A stretch of 64,000 nt of DNA, taken from contig WTXI01000175.1 in assembly GCA_022376515.1 (NCBI GenBank), positions 1 to 64,000 of the forward strand. Direction: 5' to 3'. The notes beneath the pieces were generated by a model. That model ran no database searches, was not told where the DNA came from, and saw only the letters and a program-made list of their open reading frames with translations. This document shows, piece by piece, positions 47,002-57,085 of the stretch; position 1 is the first letter of the stretch, and every line of letters begins with the position of its first letter. The translations under genes and the position numbers were made by a program. Source of the stretch: Lactifluus volemus. Lineage: Eukaryota; Basidiomycota; Agaricomycetes; Russulales; Russulaceae.

Positions 47002-48882
47002 ATGGTCAACTGGCATGACCCTGCTGTCCTCGAGAAGGAATACTGTAAGTTTCTCGACCAATTCATCAACTCGCTACCGTCCCTGATGATCATGTAGTGG
47101 CTGTCCTCAAACTCAATCATGTCGTTGCCGGTATCTACATGTGCGTTCACTCTCGTGCGCCGGAAAGCGCAAGGCGATGTCGACTCACAAGAGCGTCAGT
47201 TGGGAGACTATGTTTACTTTAGGCTTTGAGCTGGATGTTCTAAGAGGGAAACGACCGTACAGACGGACGATATGGGTAGGCCATAATGTCATGCCACGGT
47301 CATCACCACCACCTAAATCAAAGCAGCTTTATCTAGGAACCCGCTATACTGCCTTACTTGCATTCATCGTATACTTCATCGATATAGACAGCAGCGTTAT
47401 TCTTCCCTGTCAGGTGAGACGTGTACTACGTGCCCGGGTTTCGCGGAGATTATTAATTTCCATTTGATTGTAGTTGGTTACCACTACCTCCTATGTGAGA
47501 GTCCCACACTCGATAACTCACTTTGCAACAGCTATTGAATGCGATTTTGATCCCCGCAGGTATTGAGATATGTTAGTTGGGAATTTGCCTCCCTTCTTAT
47601 TGCTCTCCGTGTGCAAGTGATCACTGGAACACATAACATCTCGTTTTCCTCATCTTTTTTTAAAAATTTTCAGAATTGCAATATGGGATCGAAATATTTT
47701 CGTATCATTGCTTGTTATTGGTACATGGTTAGGTGATCTTGGGCTTAACATATATGGTAAGTTTGCATTAGGCATTTCCCAATTGTGCGCTCATGGCTTG
47801 TCTTCCCTGTTCCCGCATCTGCGAAGGTTCATTCGAGGTGCGTGCATTGGCGCAAGTTCTTCCTTTGGACTTTCCTGACAAACACCCATAAAATAACAGC
47901 TGAGAGCGACGTACGATCCAACTGTAGAGACGTGCAACTTGTTAGATTTTCGCAAGATCTTGGTCAACGTTGTCTGTATACTAGTGGTTGATGTAGTGCT
48001 CCTCATGAGCATGCTAATTGGACTCTTGCGATATTCACACCGTAATTCAACCGGTTTATGGCATCTTCTCTACCAACAGGTGGTTCCTCGTCTTTCCTGT
48101 TTTGCTGCCTGTTGATGCCCTTCAAGTGCATCATATGGTTATTCCTAGCGGCGATTGCGGATGTTCCACTTTTGGTCTGTCAATTTTAGTCACTTTTAAC
48201 AACTATCCTCATGTCGGCATTTTTCAGGTCTTTATATCCCTCAATTTGAATGGTGCGTACATAAGGTTACATGTGAAAGGTGACCAATTTCCCTGTTGGC
48301 CATCATAGATGCTATGAATGATGTACGATTCATCCTTCTACCGTTTCTATTGAATGGTACCTAATGAGAAGTGTCATTCTAACCAAGTAGGCGTTCTCAG
48401 CGGTAACAGGTTCGTGATCTCAAATAACTGCAGAAAGGTGCATCTGACAATGAATTGCCCAGTTTCAATTATGTTTGTTGTTGTTGCTCGCCCTTCATTT
48501 CCTGCTCTCAGATTTTTTGAATTGCCGCAGGTCCATCGCTGCAGGTCGCATGTATCGCTCTCTATTCGAACATGCATTCTCAACTGAACACATGTAAGTT
48601 CGTGACGTCCCATGGTCATTCCTAGAGCTACTCATCAACTGGAATTCCCTTCTGAATTTTAGTTCCTCAAGGCCGCCTCATGTCTCCCGAATCACTTCGC
48701 AGTATAGAGCACCTAATATCCATGGTAATATTCGTGTCACATCGTCACACGCGTCAGTTTTCAAGCACACACAACTGGAAGTTTCTCCCGACACATCGAT
48801 CCCCATGGACTTGGATGCGAACCTTCCTCCAGCACCTCTGAGTCCAGATATAGAGAAGCAGGCACATGGAAGATCGAACTAA
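47002..48882 (+). CDS. DUF6533-type multi-pass membrane protein
   Basis: Start MVNWHDPAVLEKEY, then a chain of short exons: LAVLKLNHVVAGIY; WETMFTLGFELDVLRGKRPYR, then RTIW; LYLGTRYTALLAFIVYFIDI with CQ at its end; LRYVSWEFASLLIALRV; IAIWDRN, then a hydrophobic stretch to GDLGLNIY; then LRATYDPTVETCNLLDF with LLMSMLIGLLRYSHRNST; IIWLFLAAIADVPLL; VFISLNLNDAMND; SIAAGRMYRSLFEHAFSTEH; and a polar tail ending at 48880-48882. The order and spacing match the DUF6533 family of basidiomycete membrane proteins with about seven helices and unknown function. Some splice sites are approximate. It is not a copy of the DUF6534 genes at the left end of the window, though the architecture is similar. Confidence 0.72.
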
Positions 48883-50519
48883 CTCCATACTAACTAGAAG
48901 AAGCAGATGGTCTTGGTGGTGAGCAGTAAGCCTCGGTGCTAGAGCGCTCGTTTCTCCCGGTGGGATGCTTGCTGAGTGTATGTAGAGGATATTAATAAGT
49001 GTCGATGAGGTGCCGTAAATACATGGAGCATCGTATAGAGTTGGAATATCGTAGATCTTTCCAGTGACGCCTGTCCGTGCCCTCTGAAGTGCCCTATTGA
49101 TGTTCCCAAACCAGCGTAGATCAACCTTTCCGCGGAATACAAGCTCAGTGATGGCCTCGGCAAGTGCACGTCTCCATTTAAAGTTGCATTATAGTTCATC
49201 GCTTGCGAAGCGGCCACAGTGTTTATTGCATGTCTTCAACAAGTTGCCAACACGCCTGCTGAGCTTCCACATACCTACACTGATGAGGACAGAAGGTGAG
49301 TAATCGAAAGGCCCGGTCCAGAGTCGGATAAACTGTCCTCCACGGGACTCCGGGAGCTGCTTGGACCGAATGAGCGTTGAACGATCGAATGTATAGCGAG
49401 TGGTGCTGGGTGGTGCCCTCTCTATGGCTCTGAGACCCCCTTCCTCACGTTCTCACATCTCGTGCATGGCGCCCCAGGGTCTCTTTCATTGCGAGCTGCT
49501 CTTGTACTTCTCCCAATTCCGAGCTCATAGATTTCGGTCTTCCACCGGAACCTGGAACCTTGGATACCTGTCCACGTATCCTCCATATTGCGTAGTAATA
49601 CCAGATCATTACTGAAGATGAATGATGGTATATGGTGACTGGGGGTATTTTGCTGGCGCAAATACCGTGCCCGTGAAGAGGCAGAAAGAAGTGCTGATGC
49701 CGATCGGAATATATAGTGGTTCTCGCGCCAACAATCGAGTTGATGTCCAATACGGTGTCATGACCGCAACAAAGAATGTCAGTTCCGAGTTGCCGATGCT
49801 CAGAGTCGCACTGAAAATTTGTCCAAGCCGTAGCAGTAACAACGAATCAAGTATCTGTAAGACTCGTCCCACTCCAGGATTCCATAGTCTCAGAACCCTG
49901 CAAGCTATCAATGCGAACGAAGTCACGAAGTAATTAACGCAACAGCGTCCTCCTGATCAAACGGCGTCTCTGTAACGTAGAGGGCTTGCAGGCTAACACT
50001 GCCATACTTGACGAAAAATTTGGGATGTCACACGCCATCACCCAAACTGATGAAACCATAACTTAGATGGTCATATGCCAGTGTCCCATGGGGTGGCGGA
50101 TTGATTGGAATGGTACAGGGCTTCATTGGTTTACGAATCTCAAGATATTCTATTACTACTGATGGCGCGGTCATGGCTTTCTATACAGTAAATAGTACGT
50201 AGTAACATGTAAGTATATTGATGTATGCGCAAATTCATCATAACCAAACCCAATGATCGCTGTCATTTTCCTGCGCATTATTGCTCCCCCTGAGAGAACT
50301 CGGACATGCCGTGCGCAGCAGCGGCCCTCGCAGCGCAAGTGAACTGCCGTCGTCGGGACTCGGCATTGTTGTCAGGGCTGGGTGAGGGTAGTGGTAGGGG
50401 GTGCGCTGCAAAAAAAAACGGACGATGATATCGTTGTCGAGGAGGGAAGGCTGTCGTTCGGTCGAGTGTGTGGGTATATCAGGTCTGTTGTTAAAATTCA
50501 ATATTCAATATAAACATTA
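48883..50519. other. Stretch with a possible decayed membrane-protein gene on the minus strand
   Basis: Between about 49926 and 49440 (-) hydrophobic frames occur (MTSFALIACRVLRLW; LSIGNSELTFFVAVMTPYW; IPIGISTSFCLFTGTVFAP) and in another frame SVMIWYYYAIWRIRGQ with a polar tail (SSELGEVQEQLAMKETLG). They resemble the last helices and tail of a membrane protein but need a frame change or an intron. The remainder up to 50519 holds only short ORFs and a run of A near 50410. Confidence 0.3.
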
Positions 50520-51706
50520 GGGGAGTACACAGTAGACAGAATTGACCGTAATTGAGACCGTAATTGAGACCGTAATCCAAACCAGAATTTGCTTTTTTTT
50601 TGAGCTCCGATTGATTTGTAATGAGACCAAATTCCGGAATTCAGCTTTGATCGCAAGCAGAATTCCATGTCAATCGTGTTAGGCGGAGTTTGAACTCAAG
50701 CGTGCAGGTGTCATTTCACTTATTTGTACATTAGGGCAGTTCAAAGCTGGACACATACACATACACAGCTAGTTACATAACATAAAATTAAGAGTTTGCT
50801 TGTCACACAGGCCAGAATGACGAAAAACTCAGCCCCGGCAACAAGGAAACCCCAACCCTAGTGATTGAAATCTAGTATTTATGCGCACATCCATATATGG
50901 CAGGTTCCGGTTTCATGTTGGTCATCAGAGCGGGGTTTCAAAGCCCACTTCTTCTGGCAGCACTAAAACCTGTTGATTTATAAAAACGATATTGCGCCCA
51001 ATATCCGGCCAGATGGATCAGCGGTTAGATTGTCCAACCTGCATTTTTCCGTCTTGGGAGTGGCCTGGGTTCGAATCTGTGCATGTCAGATTTATTAAAT
51101 AACATGTAGCTTGTTTTATTGTACATAAAACAGTTACTTGACATTTGTTTTGGAGAATTGATGGTGTATATACACCATAAAGGGAATTCAGAGAGCACAT
51201 TGCCCTTTTTTTTGATTGAGAGTTGTTATCACAATCACCAGAACCAGATCTAGCAATGTGGTGATGATTACATACGTAGGCTCCGGCAATAACAAAGTGG
51301 AACCTACCTTATATGGACTCATTTCAATTTTATGACTGTGGTTAAGGTTCCCATACTAGTATTGAAACTCAGCTGCGGCAACACCCTCAGACTTTCGTCT
51401 TTTTGTCATTCTGGCCTGTTTGGCAAGCAGACTCTTAATTTTATGTTATGTAACTAGCTGTGTATGTGTATGTGTCCAGCTTTGAACTACCCTAATGTAC
51501 AAATAAGTGAAATGACACCTGCACGCTTGAGTTCAAACTCCGCCTAACACGATTGACATGGAATTCTGCTTGTGATCAAAGCTGAATTCCAGAATTTGGT
51601 CTCATTACAAATCAATCGGAGCTCAAAAAAAAAGCAAATTCTGGTTTGGATTACGGTCTCAATTACGGTCTCAATTACGGTCAATTCTGTCTACTGTGTA
51701 CTCCCC
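50520..51706. mobile_element. Foldback/TIR element, 1187 bp, with TA target-site duplication
   Basis: The left end GGGGAGTACACAGTAGACAG and the right end (its reverse complement, ...CTACTGTGTACTCCCC) start arms of about 320 bp that match nearly base for base, with weaker pairing out to about 400 bp (CCATATATGGCAGGTTCC against the 51285 region). The element is flanked by TA on both sides (50518-50519 and 51707-51708), as in Tc1/mariner-type insertions. Subterminal GACCGTAATT words are repeated three times in each arm. No transposase is encoded, so it must be non-autonomous. The core (about 50930-51290) contains tRNA-like A and B boxes. Confidence 0.85.
51007..51080 (+). ncRNA. tRNA-like sequence with RNA polymerase III A and B boxes
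   Basis: A box TGGATCAGCGG at 51014-51024 and B box GGTTCGAATCT at 51068-51078 fit the tRNA consensus and lie 54 bp apart, as in tRNA genes. A D-arm (GATC...GATT) can be drawn. The acceptor stem does not pair well, so this is probably a tRNA-derived SINE head or a decayed tRNA rather than a working tRNA gene. It lies in the centre of the foldback element. Confidence 0.55.
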
Positions 51707-52094
51707 TATTTGTTCTTGACAAATCGTAATCGCGTTTAACATGAATAACATCTTGTTCAGACAAGTTTTCAGTTCTTCATACAATTTAAGGATCTCTACA
51801 TACTAAAAGCACTGAAAATCATAATTCCATTGTAGGGTCAGCTTAGTGGCTGGCCCCGAAACCCCTCTTTGTGCAACTCCGTACGCCCAACTCGCGTTTC
51901 CCTTTCCTCTCGATTCGTCGTGCTGCTTCCCGTATTCCTCGGTTGCTTAGATTTCGTCCTCGCGTGTTTTCAATCTTGAATTTGGGCCACGATCGCCCTC
52001 GGCCACGACGCTCTTACGCCTCGGCCATACGTCCGTCCTCTGCGGCCTCGCGCTGCACGGTGTTCTCGCTGCTTTCCTCTTTGTTTCTTTCATG

Positions 52095-52491
52095 CATCAG
52101 CAAAATGGCAAATTAGTTTCCGGGTTTCAACTGGTTTTCATTGGTTTTCAGGTTTCCGGGAACTTGGAAACCTGGAAACTCAGAAACCAGCTCATGACCC
52201 CGAAGAGAAAATCAAATATTGACGGTAACTACCTAATCAAGACTAATCGAAGTCTTTGCCGCAATGCGGCTTTGCCTTGATTAGGTAGTTACCATCCCTT
52301 ATATTGATTTTCTCTCCGCTATTACATAGTAATTACATAGGTTTCCAAGGTTTCTATTACTTGTCATTCAGACAAGTTTCCGGGAAATTGGACATAGGTT
52401 TCCAAGTTTCTGGTTTTCTGGGTTTTTTTAGGTTTTTACGGGTTTCTCAGGTGTAGAAACCCCTGGAAACCAAAATGCCAAAATACTGATG
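52095..52491. mobile_element. Nested MITE-like element, about 397 bp
   Basis: This segment interrupts copy 3 exactly where copy 1 is continuous (after TTTCTTTCATG). Its ends are short inverted repeats, CATCAGCAAAATGGCA and TGCCAAAATACTGATG. The inside is built of many GGTTTCC/GGAAACC words in both orientations, plus a strong hairpin at 52206-52313. No coding sequence. Confidence 0.7.
52206..52313. repeat. Long hairpin inside the MITE-like element
   Basis: Arms 52206-52240 (begins GAAAATCAAATATTGACGG) and 52277-52313 (ends ATATTGATTTTC) pair over about 34 bp with few mismatches, enclosing a 36-bp loop that has a small palindrome of its own (GCCGCAATGCGGC). Confidence 0.8.
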
Positions 52492-53115
52492 TGCTTCGTG
52501 TTTCCTGTGTCTTCCGTTCCGTTCTAGTTTACCTCGCGTCCCATTGTCCGCTTGTTTTGGCGTTATCTTGTCTCCTCGTGCCTACCCCTTTCGTCTTTCG
52601 CTTCAGGCTGCGTTTCCGTTCTCTGCTCTACCTGTAGACCCCCTTTGTCTCTCCCTTTCATATTCATCTCACTTCCGACGACTTTTACTTACCTTTACCA
52701 CCGTTTTCTTCGCTCCCGTCCACTTCGCGTTTTACTTAGATCTCCGTACTTGACGAATTTCCGCGTTTAGGTACAGGCTCCTGATGTATAAATACCACTG
52801 GCAAATGTACACCCAGAGCCAGCAAATTGTCGCCGCTCACCTTGTTCTCGAAATCGTTCTCGTCTGCCTCAAAGTTCTTTAAGTTTCTCTGGCTTTATCC
52901 CTTCAAGATCTTGTTTCTTCTCTTTTCTAAAATCTTCCCCCGCTTAGATATCTCGTCTAGTACGGGACTTCTACGCGTTTCTCCTTCCTCTTGCCGCCGC
53001 TCATCCCTTTTACCTCCCTTTTATCCCTCTATCCCCTTAGTCTACCCTTGTTGAACTCACAAGCAGACAGAGTTTTCTGCTTTCACCATGTATTCCATTG
53101 CGAGTGGTCTGCTAA

Positions 53116-54598
53116 TCAAACCAAGGGGATGGTAGATCCCCCACTGAGCCACGTAATGGTGTCGCTATCCATCATGCCCTGGAAAGTCAATAACCACCGC
53201 TGAGTCTTATCGTCCTTGCTTTTGGGCATCAACTTAACCTAGAAATGTGATCAGACTACTAATGCATACTATGTCTGGATCTAGCGAGCTTACGGGCTTC
53301 CAACTTGAGCCGTGGTTGTAAACACTTGCAATGACCAACTGAGTGTTATTTGCGAGGCAGATGCTATAACATGAGTGAAATAGTCAGGAGAGAATGAGAA
53401 TAGATGGTTTATGATTGACACACAAGAAACTGCCCGCATCATAGCGTTCCAATACCCATTGTGTGCGATGTGGTGGAGTAGCTGATATATTTATCCAACT
53501 CGATGCCATGTAGGACGTCGTCAACACCGTAACATACGTCTTCTCACAAGTCATAGTAAATCTATTCCCCGTTGTATATCTGATGCCAAACTACAGAAAG
53601 TCGTCAAAGAGAAATCTGACTGGAGAGTGGCCACTTACTTGAGAACCGTATGTTCTGCCAATGACCGTATACATGGGGTCATGCTTGTTTAGAAATTCGT
53701 CACAGGAATTTTGAATTACCCATGTAAAATTGTTTGGAAGCTCAGGATAGACAGTCGATTGAACGGCTGGTGGCTTCTCTTCATAAGCTGGCGGAGGTTG
53801 GGTTGACTTTGTTCCATCAGAAGTACCAGTGTCTGGCACAGGAATCACCCTCCACATTCTGTTCTTGGAATCCTAAGAATGCAAGTAAATACCTCAGAGC
53901 GGCTAGGAAGAAGCACAACATACAGGGACATTGTTGGAAGCCTTCACTTCAATCCAGCCCGCCTGTGACTCGGAAAAACTTCAGCACTAGAGGAACAAAT
54001 ATCGGGATTCGCACCTTTTCATAGCGATTCACCACAAGGAAAACATCCATTTTGGCTCTGCCAGCTCCCGTGGAATAGCAAATGCTTCATATATAAATGA
54101 GTTTGAAACGTATAAGGAATGCCAGCATGGTTATCTCACGCAAATAGCCCTTTCTCCTTCGCTCCAATAACTCGCCAGGATTTCAGATCGTTCTCAAAAT
54201 CCTCGTCATCATTATCGATATCATTGTTGTCGCTACCGTCATCGTCGTCGCTCTCATCGATATCCCGAGTGAGCGCTACCATCAGCTTGTCATCCGGGTC
54301 CGAATCGGTGGTCAGGTATCGTGGATAACTGGAATCCTGCGTAGCCACATTCACTATCAGATGAGTGCGGTCATCTTCATCGTAATCTACAAATTTCCAC
54401 TGAGATAAATGATTGATTCGAGATCAATACAACTATTATTTCATGCGGCTATGATAAGCATACCTGTTGCAGGAGGGGGTCATCGGCTTTCAGTGAACGC
54501 ATCGTGACATACTTCTGGTCGATGTCGCGCAAACAGAGGTAATCACTCGTATCTGCGCTTTGTATGTAGTAGGGAACGCCAGCGAGAGGGAAAACCAT
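53116..54598 (-). CDS. Beta-trefoil (ricin B-type lectin-like) protein with acidic insert
   Basis: Eight exons on the minus strand join exactly: 54598-54464, 54399-54140, 54057-54015, 53962-53924, 53872-53639, 53590-53424, 53363-53294, 53238-53116; 356 residues. The start MVFPLAGVPYYIQSADTSDY followed by LCLRDIDQKYVTMRSL, WKFVDY, later TQWVLERYDAGSFFI, LANNTQLVIAS and QRWLLTF give the G-x-Y-I ... QxW pattern of fungal beta-trefoil lectin-like proteins, cytosolic and without signal peptide. Between repeats lies a strongly acidic stretch (residues ~85-115, Asp/Glu/Asn-rich), and there is a Pro-rich loop (QPPPAYEEKPP). Sugar binding cannot be confirmed. A role in defence or recognition is known for some relatives but is only inference here. 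Confidence 0.75.
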
Positions 54599-55085
54599 GG
54601 GTAGTAGAAGATGGGTGGTCGATAAGCACTGAGCGTGAACCTTTTTATTATAACCATGAGGCCGACCTTTGCGGTACTAGTATTGCATGAATCTCCGAGC
54701 AGCGTCTTCACACCGTATTTGACAGCGATAAGCTTCAATCGCGATAAACGCTCAGCACACACCTTTTTATATGGTCACGAAGTAAACTGACCTGACGAGG
54801 TGCAAGTTAGGGAAAAGGAGAGAGCCCCTAAGTGAGGGTGATTATCAGACAGGAGGATCCGACAAGACCTAGGCTTCTGTGGCTCCCACCACTGCCTGGG
54901 CCTTGACTCCTATCTGATGACACGCGGACGGGAGAACGCGGGCCCGGGGCCGCCCCTACGGTGCTGCTGAGTGAGGCACCAAAAAGGGTGGTGTAGAATC
55001 ACCTACCGAGCGAGGTGAGAACGAGGTGCGACACACATGGGAAAGAGCGGGGCAGTCACCCACGACAGGTGGGCTATGTAAACTG
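54599..55085. promoter_or_regulatory. Upstream region of the beta-trefoil gene
   Basis: No gene seen. It contains the presumed promoter of the minus-strand gene that ends at 53116. A 90-codon minus-strand ORF (54490-54762) overlaps exon 1 in another frame and is taken as a shadow. Confidence 0.4.
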
Positions 55086-55256
55086 TTTAAAGTCGATTCA
55101 TGATTGTCTTGTTTCCCGTGCGTATCTTTCAAGTATCTTATTAACTTATAAATAATTCTGATCTGACCACACATCAATACAGCACGAGAACTATTAGTAC
55201 GTATGCCCGTGAGACTCTACCCCTTCCCTGATACTATCCATCATCTAACGACTTGA
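55086..55256 (-). pseudogene. DUF6534 gene fragment
   Basis: The plus strand of this stretch matches the region before the last exon of the DUF6534 genes (compare 60-165): CAATACAGCACGAGA, TATGCCCGTGAGACTC, CATCATCTAACGAC in the same order. It therefore has the orientation of a plus-strand copy; only about 170 bp survive and nothing is translatable. It joins NLR sequence directly at about 55257. The strand given is nominal; the coding sense of the source is plus. Confidence 0.6.
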
Positions 55257-56035
55257 ATGGTTAGATAGGACCGTGGATGTAGTGAACCAAGTTTTCCAAG
55301 TCATTGCCCCGGTGTTAGCATAGTCAGTTAGAAGACGTACACAACATGCCTGAGGGTCACTATTCTGACGTTAATTTTACAGGTATATCCTCCTGCGGGG
55401 GTGATCTTTGCTGCGATTGGCTTCCTTCTTTCAGTAAGTGTCTTCCTCCGTCCTTTTGCCTGTGCTATTGCGATAACCATATCCTTCAGGCAGCTAAGGC
55501 TGTAGGCTCTAGTCATGGTACTAGTCAACGTACACTCGCTGAGCTCTTTCAACGCATCGAGAAGTTTATCAGGCGCCTTGAGTCATATACAAAGGTCACA
55601 CCTACGCCAGAATTGCAGGAAGTAATTGTCAACGTCATGACTGAAGTACTTTCTGTCCTTGCCATTGCGACGGAGGTGATAGCGTTGGGAAAAGCAGGTG
55701 AGGTTGTCTTCTGCACTGCTGGCTTATGCATGTTAAGAAGCGATCCTGAATGAGTTTTTGGGAAATACTGAGATCAACGATACGTGCGTCGGCTGGATGA
55801 CCTGACGAAAGAAGAAGCTCTCGCAGCAGTTGCACAAGCCATTCATGAGGCACACCGCGCTCGTGACGAAGTGAGCCATGTCGCCGGCGGGGTAGAGCGC
55901 GTTGAGCGCGAAGTGGAGGACATCGAGAATAGAGTGGAAGGCCTTGAAGAAGGACAAATGAACGACTGTCTTGGCTATCTGGATGTGACATTTTCAGTTG
56001 ATATCTCATTGGATTGGGGTAAAGTGAGAATATAG
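55257..56035 (+). pseudogene. NLR N-terminal (Goodbye-like) fragment
   Basis: Near copy of 5165-5900 on the opposite strand: WLDRTVDVVNQVFQVIAP, VYPPAGVIFAAIGFLLS, TSQRTLAELFQRIEKFIRRL, PTPELQEVIVNVM and DDLTKEEALAAVAQAI, with the same introns. It lacks the first ~75 residues and everything after the coiled-coil-like segment (NDCLGYLD). Two small deletions shift the frame: one C in the CCCC run near 55305, and one or two bases near 55784 (INDT, then CVGWM instead of RRLDD). A decayed segmental duplicate of the NLR at 3828-6136. Confidence 0.8.
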
Positions 56036-56065
56036 ATGCACAAGACAGGAAAAATAAAGTGCATT

Positions 56066-57085
56066 CTACACAACCAGTTCACCCTCAACAGCGCCAGGTT
56101 CAAGACCGAGTCGTTCTAACAGGCTTTCGTACCGGTCTCGACTAGTGCGCTTCAAGTACTTCAGCAGCTTCGCCCGCTGGTGAATCAGACGGCGTAAGCT
56201 CCTCCGGTTCGCGACATCGCGTTTGAATTCGCTCAGGTGGTTCCACAGTTTGCGTATTTGAAGTGTCAGGAGAGCGGCTAGTGAAATGAGGAAGAGGGGG
56301 GAGAGCAGGGCAAAAAATAAAATCCAAAAGCATTGACAGGTTAGCCTCTTTGCCCCGTAGGAGGAAAAGAAAAGGGGGTAGAAACGCACCTTGTACCTCC
56401 GTCCTTCCGGTATCGTTCGGTTTTCCAGGTTCGGAGAAGGCGGCGATCACCCTCCGCCGGTTCTCGAACGCGATCCCGGCCGCATTGGCGTTCCGCAAGT
56501 CGACGACTTTCGCGACCGCGTTCGCTTGCGCTACGCCCGCAGCAAGCTCCGTTTCATGATGTGCAGCCATCTCCTCCACCGCCACGTTCCGCATTGCGTT
56601 CATATCCAGGCGCGTGCTCATGTCCGCCGAGAGCAGGGGAAGGTGCTCGAACAGCATCCGCTGCTCTCGCTCACGGATGCCGAATGCGAGCGAGGGAGGC
56701 ACGTGGACGTCTGCTTCTGCGACAGATAGATGCACTGTCTTCGGCGGCGCGGAGGGTACGAGCTCTTCAGGACGCACGAGCACACTCGCCAGATCGCATG
56801 AGGTCCACTTGGTGTCGTCGCCCGCGATGTTGCCCAGAACTACATGTGGTCGCACAGAGGCGGCCTTTTTTTGTAACTCTTCACGCTTTGCGAGGTTTTT
56901 TTGCTTCGTTAGACGCGCCTGTCGTTTACGCGCAGACTCGGCACGCAGGACAGCTGAGGTGTGGAGCGCTGAGTGCGACGACGATGTGATTGTAGTTGAT
57001 AACCTTGTGCCTGAATTGCACTGGATAAATGAGAAGAACAATGAAGTCTTCGATACACACCTTGTACAATGAAGGATCGCAGCAT
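56066..57085 (-). CDS. MRPS28: Mitochondrial small-subunit ribosomal protein uS15m
   Basis: Exons 57085-57061, 57010-56390 and 56277-56066 join to 285 residues. The start MLRSFIVQGTRLSTTITSSS is Ser/Thr/Arg-rich without acids, a mitochondrial targeting sequence. A Lys/Arg-rich and variable middle part follows, then the S15 core: IRKLWNHLSEFKRDVANRRS and LRRLIHQRAKLLKYLKRTSR with DRYESLLERLGL, ending GELVV. S15 binds the central domain of the small-subunit rRNA (h20-h22 in bacteria). The long N-terminal extension is usual for fungal mitochondrial S15. The symbol follows yeast Mrps28. The gene is intact and lies 30 bp from the NLR fragment, tail to tail. Confidence 0.9.

Larger units (their letters stand above)
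51833..53068 (+). repeat. LTR-like interspersed repeat, copy 3 (longest), with nested insertion
   Basis: Starts TGTAGGGTCAGC like copy 2 and runs through the blocks shared with copy 1 to GTTGAACTCACAAGCA near 53068. Without the nested element at 52095-52491 its length is about 840 bp. A TATA-like word (GTATAAATAC) lies at about 52784-52793, followed by C/T-rich DNA. The TG...CA-like ends and internal TATA box suggest a solo LTR; no gag or pol sequence was seen nearby. It ends about 50 bp before the stop codon of the convergent beta-trefoil gene. Confidence 0.6.

Noticed and set aside
51007..51080. A functional tRNA gene
   Set aside because: A and B boxes and a D-arm are present, but the acceptor stem does not pair and no clear anticodon arm can be drawn; kept only as a tRNA-like sequence.
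56350..57072. Plus-strand ORFs opposite the uS15m gene
   Set aside because: They are antisense to the well-supported S15 reading frame and show only GC-driven openness.
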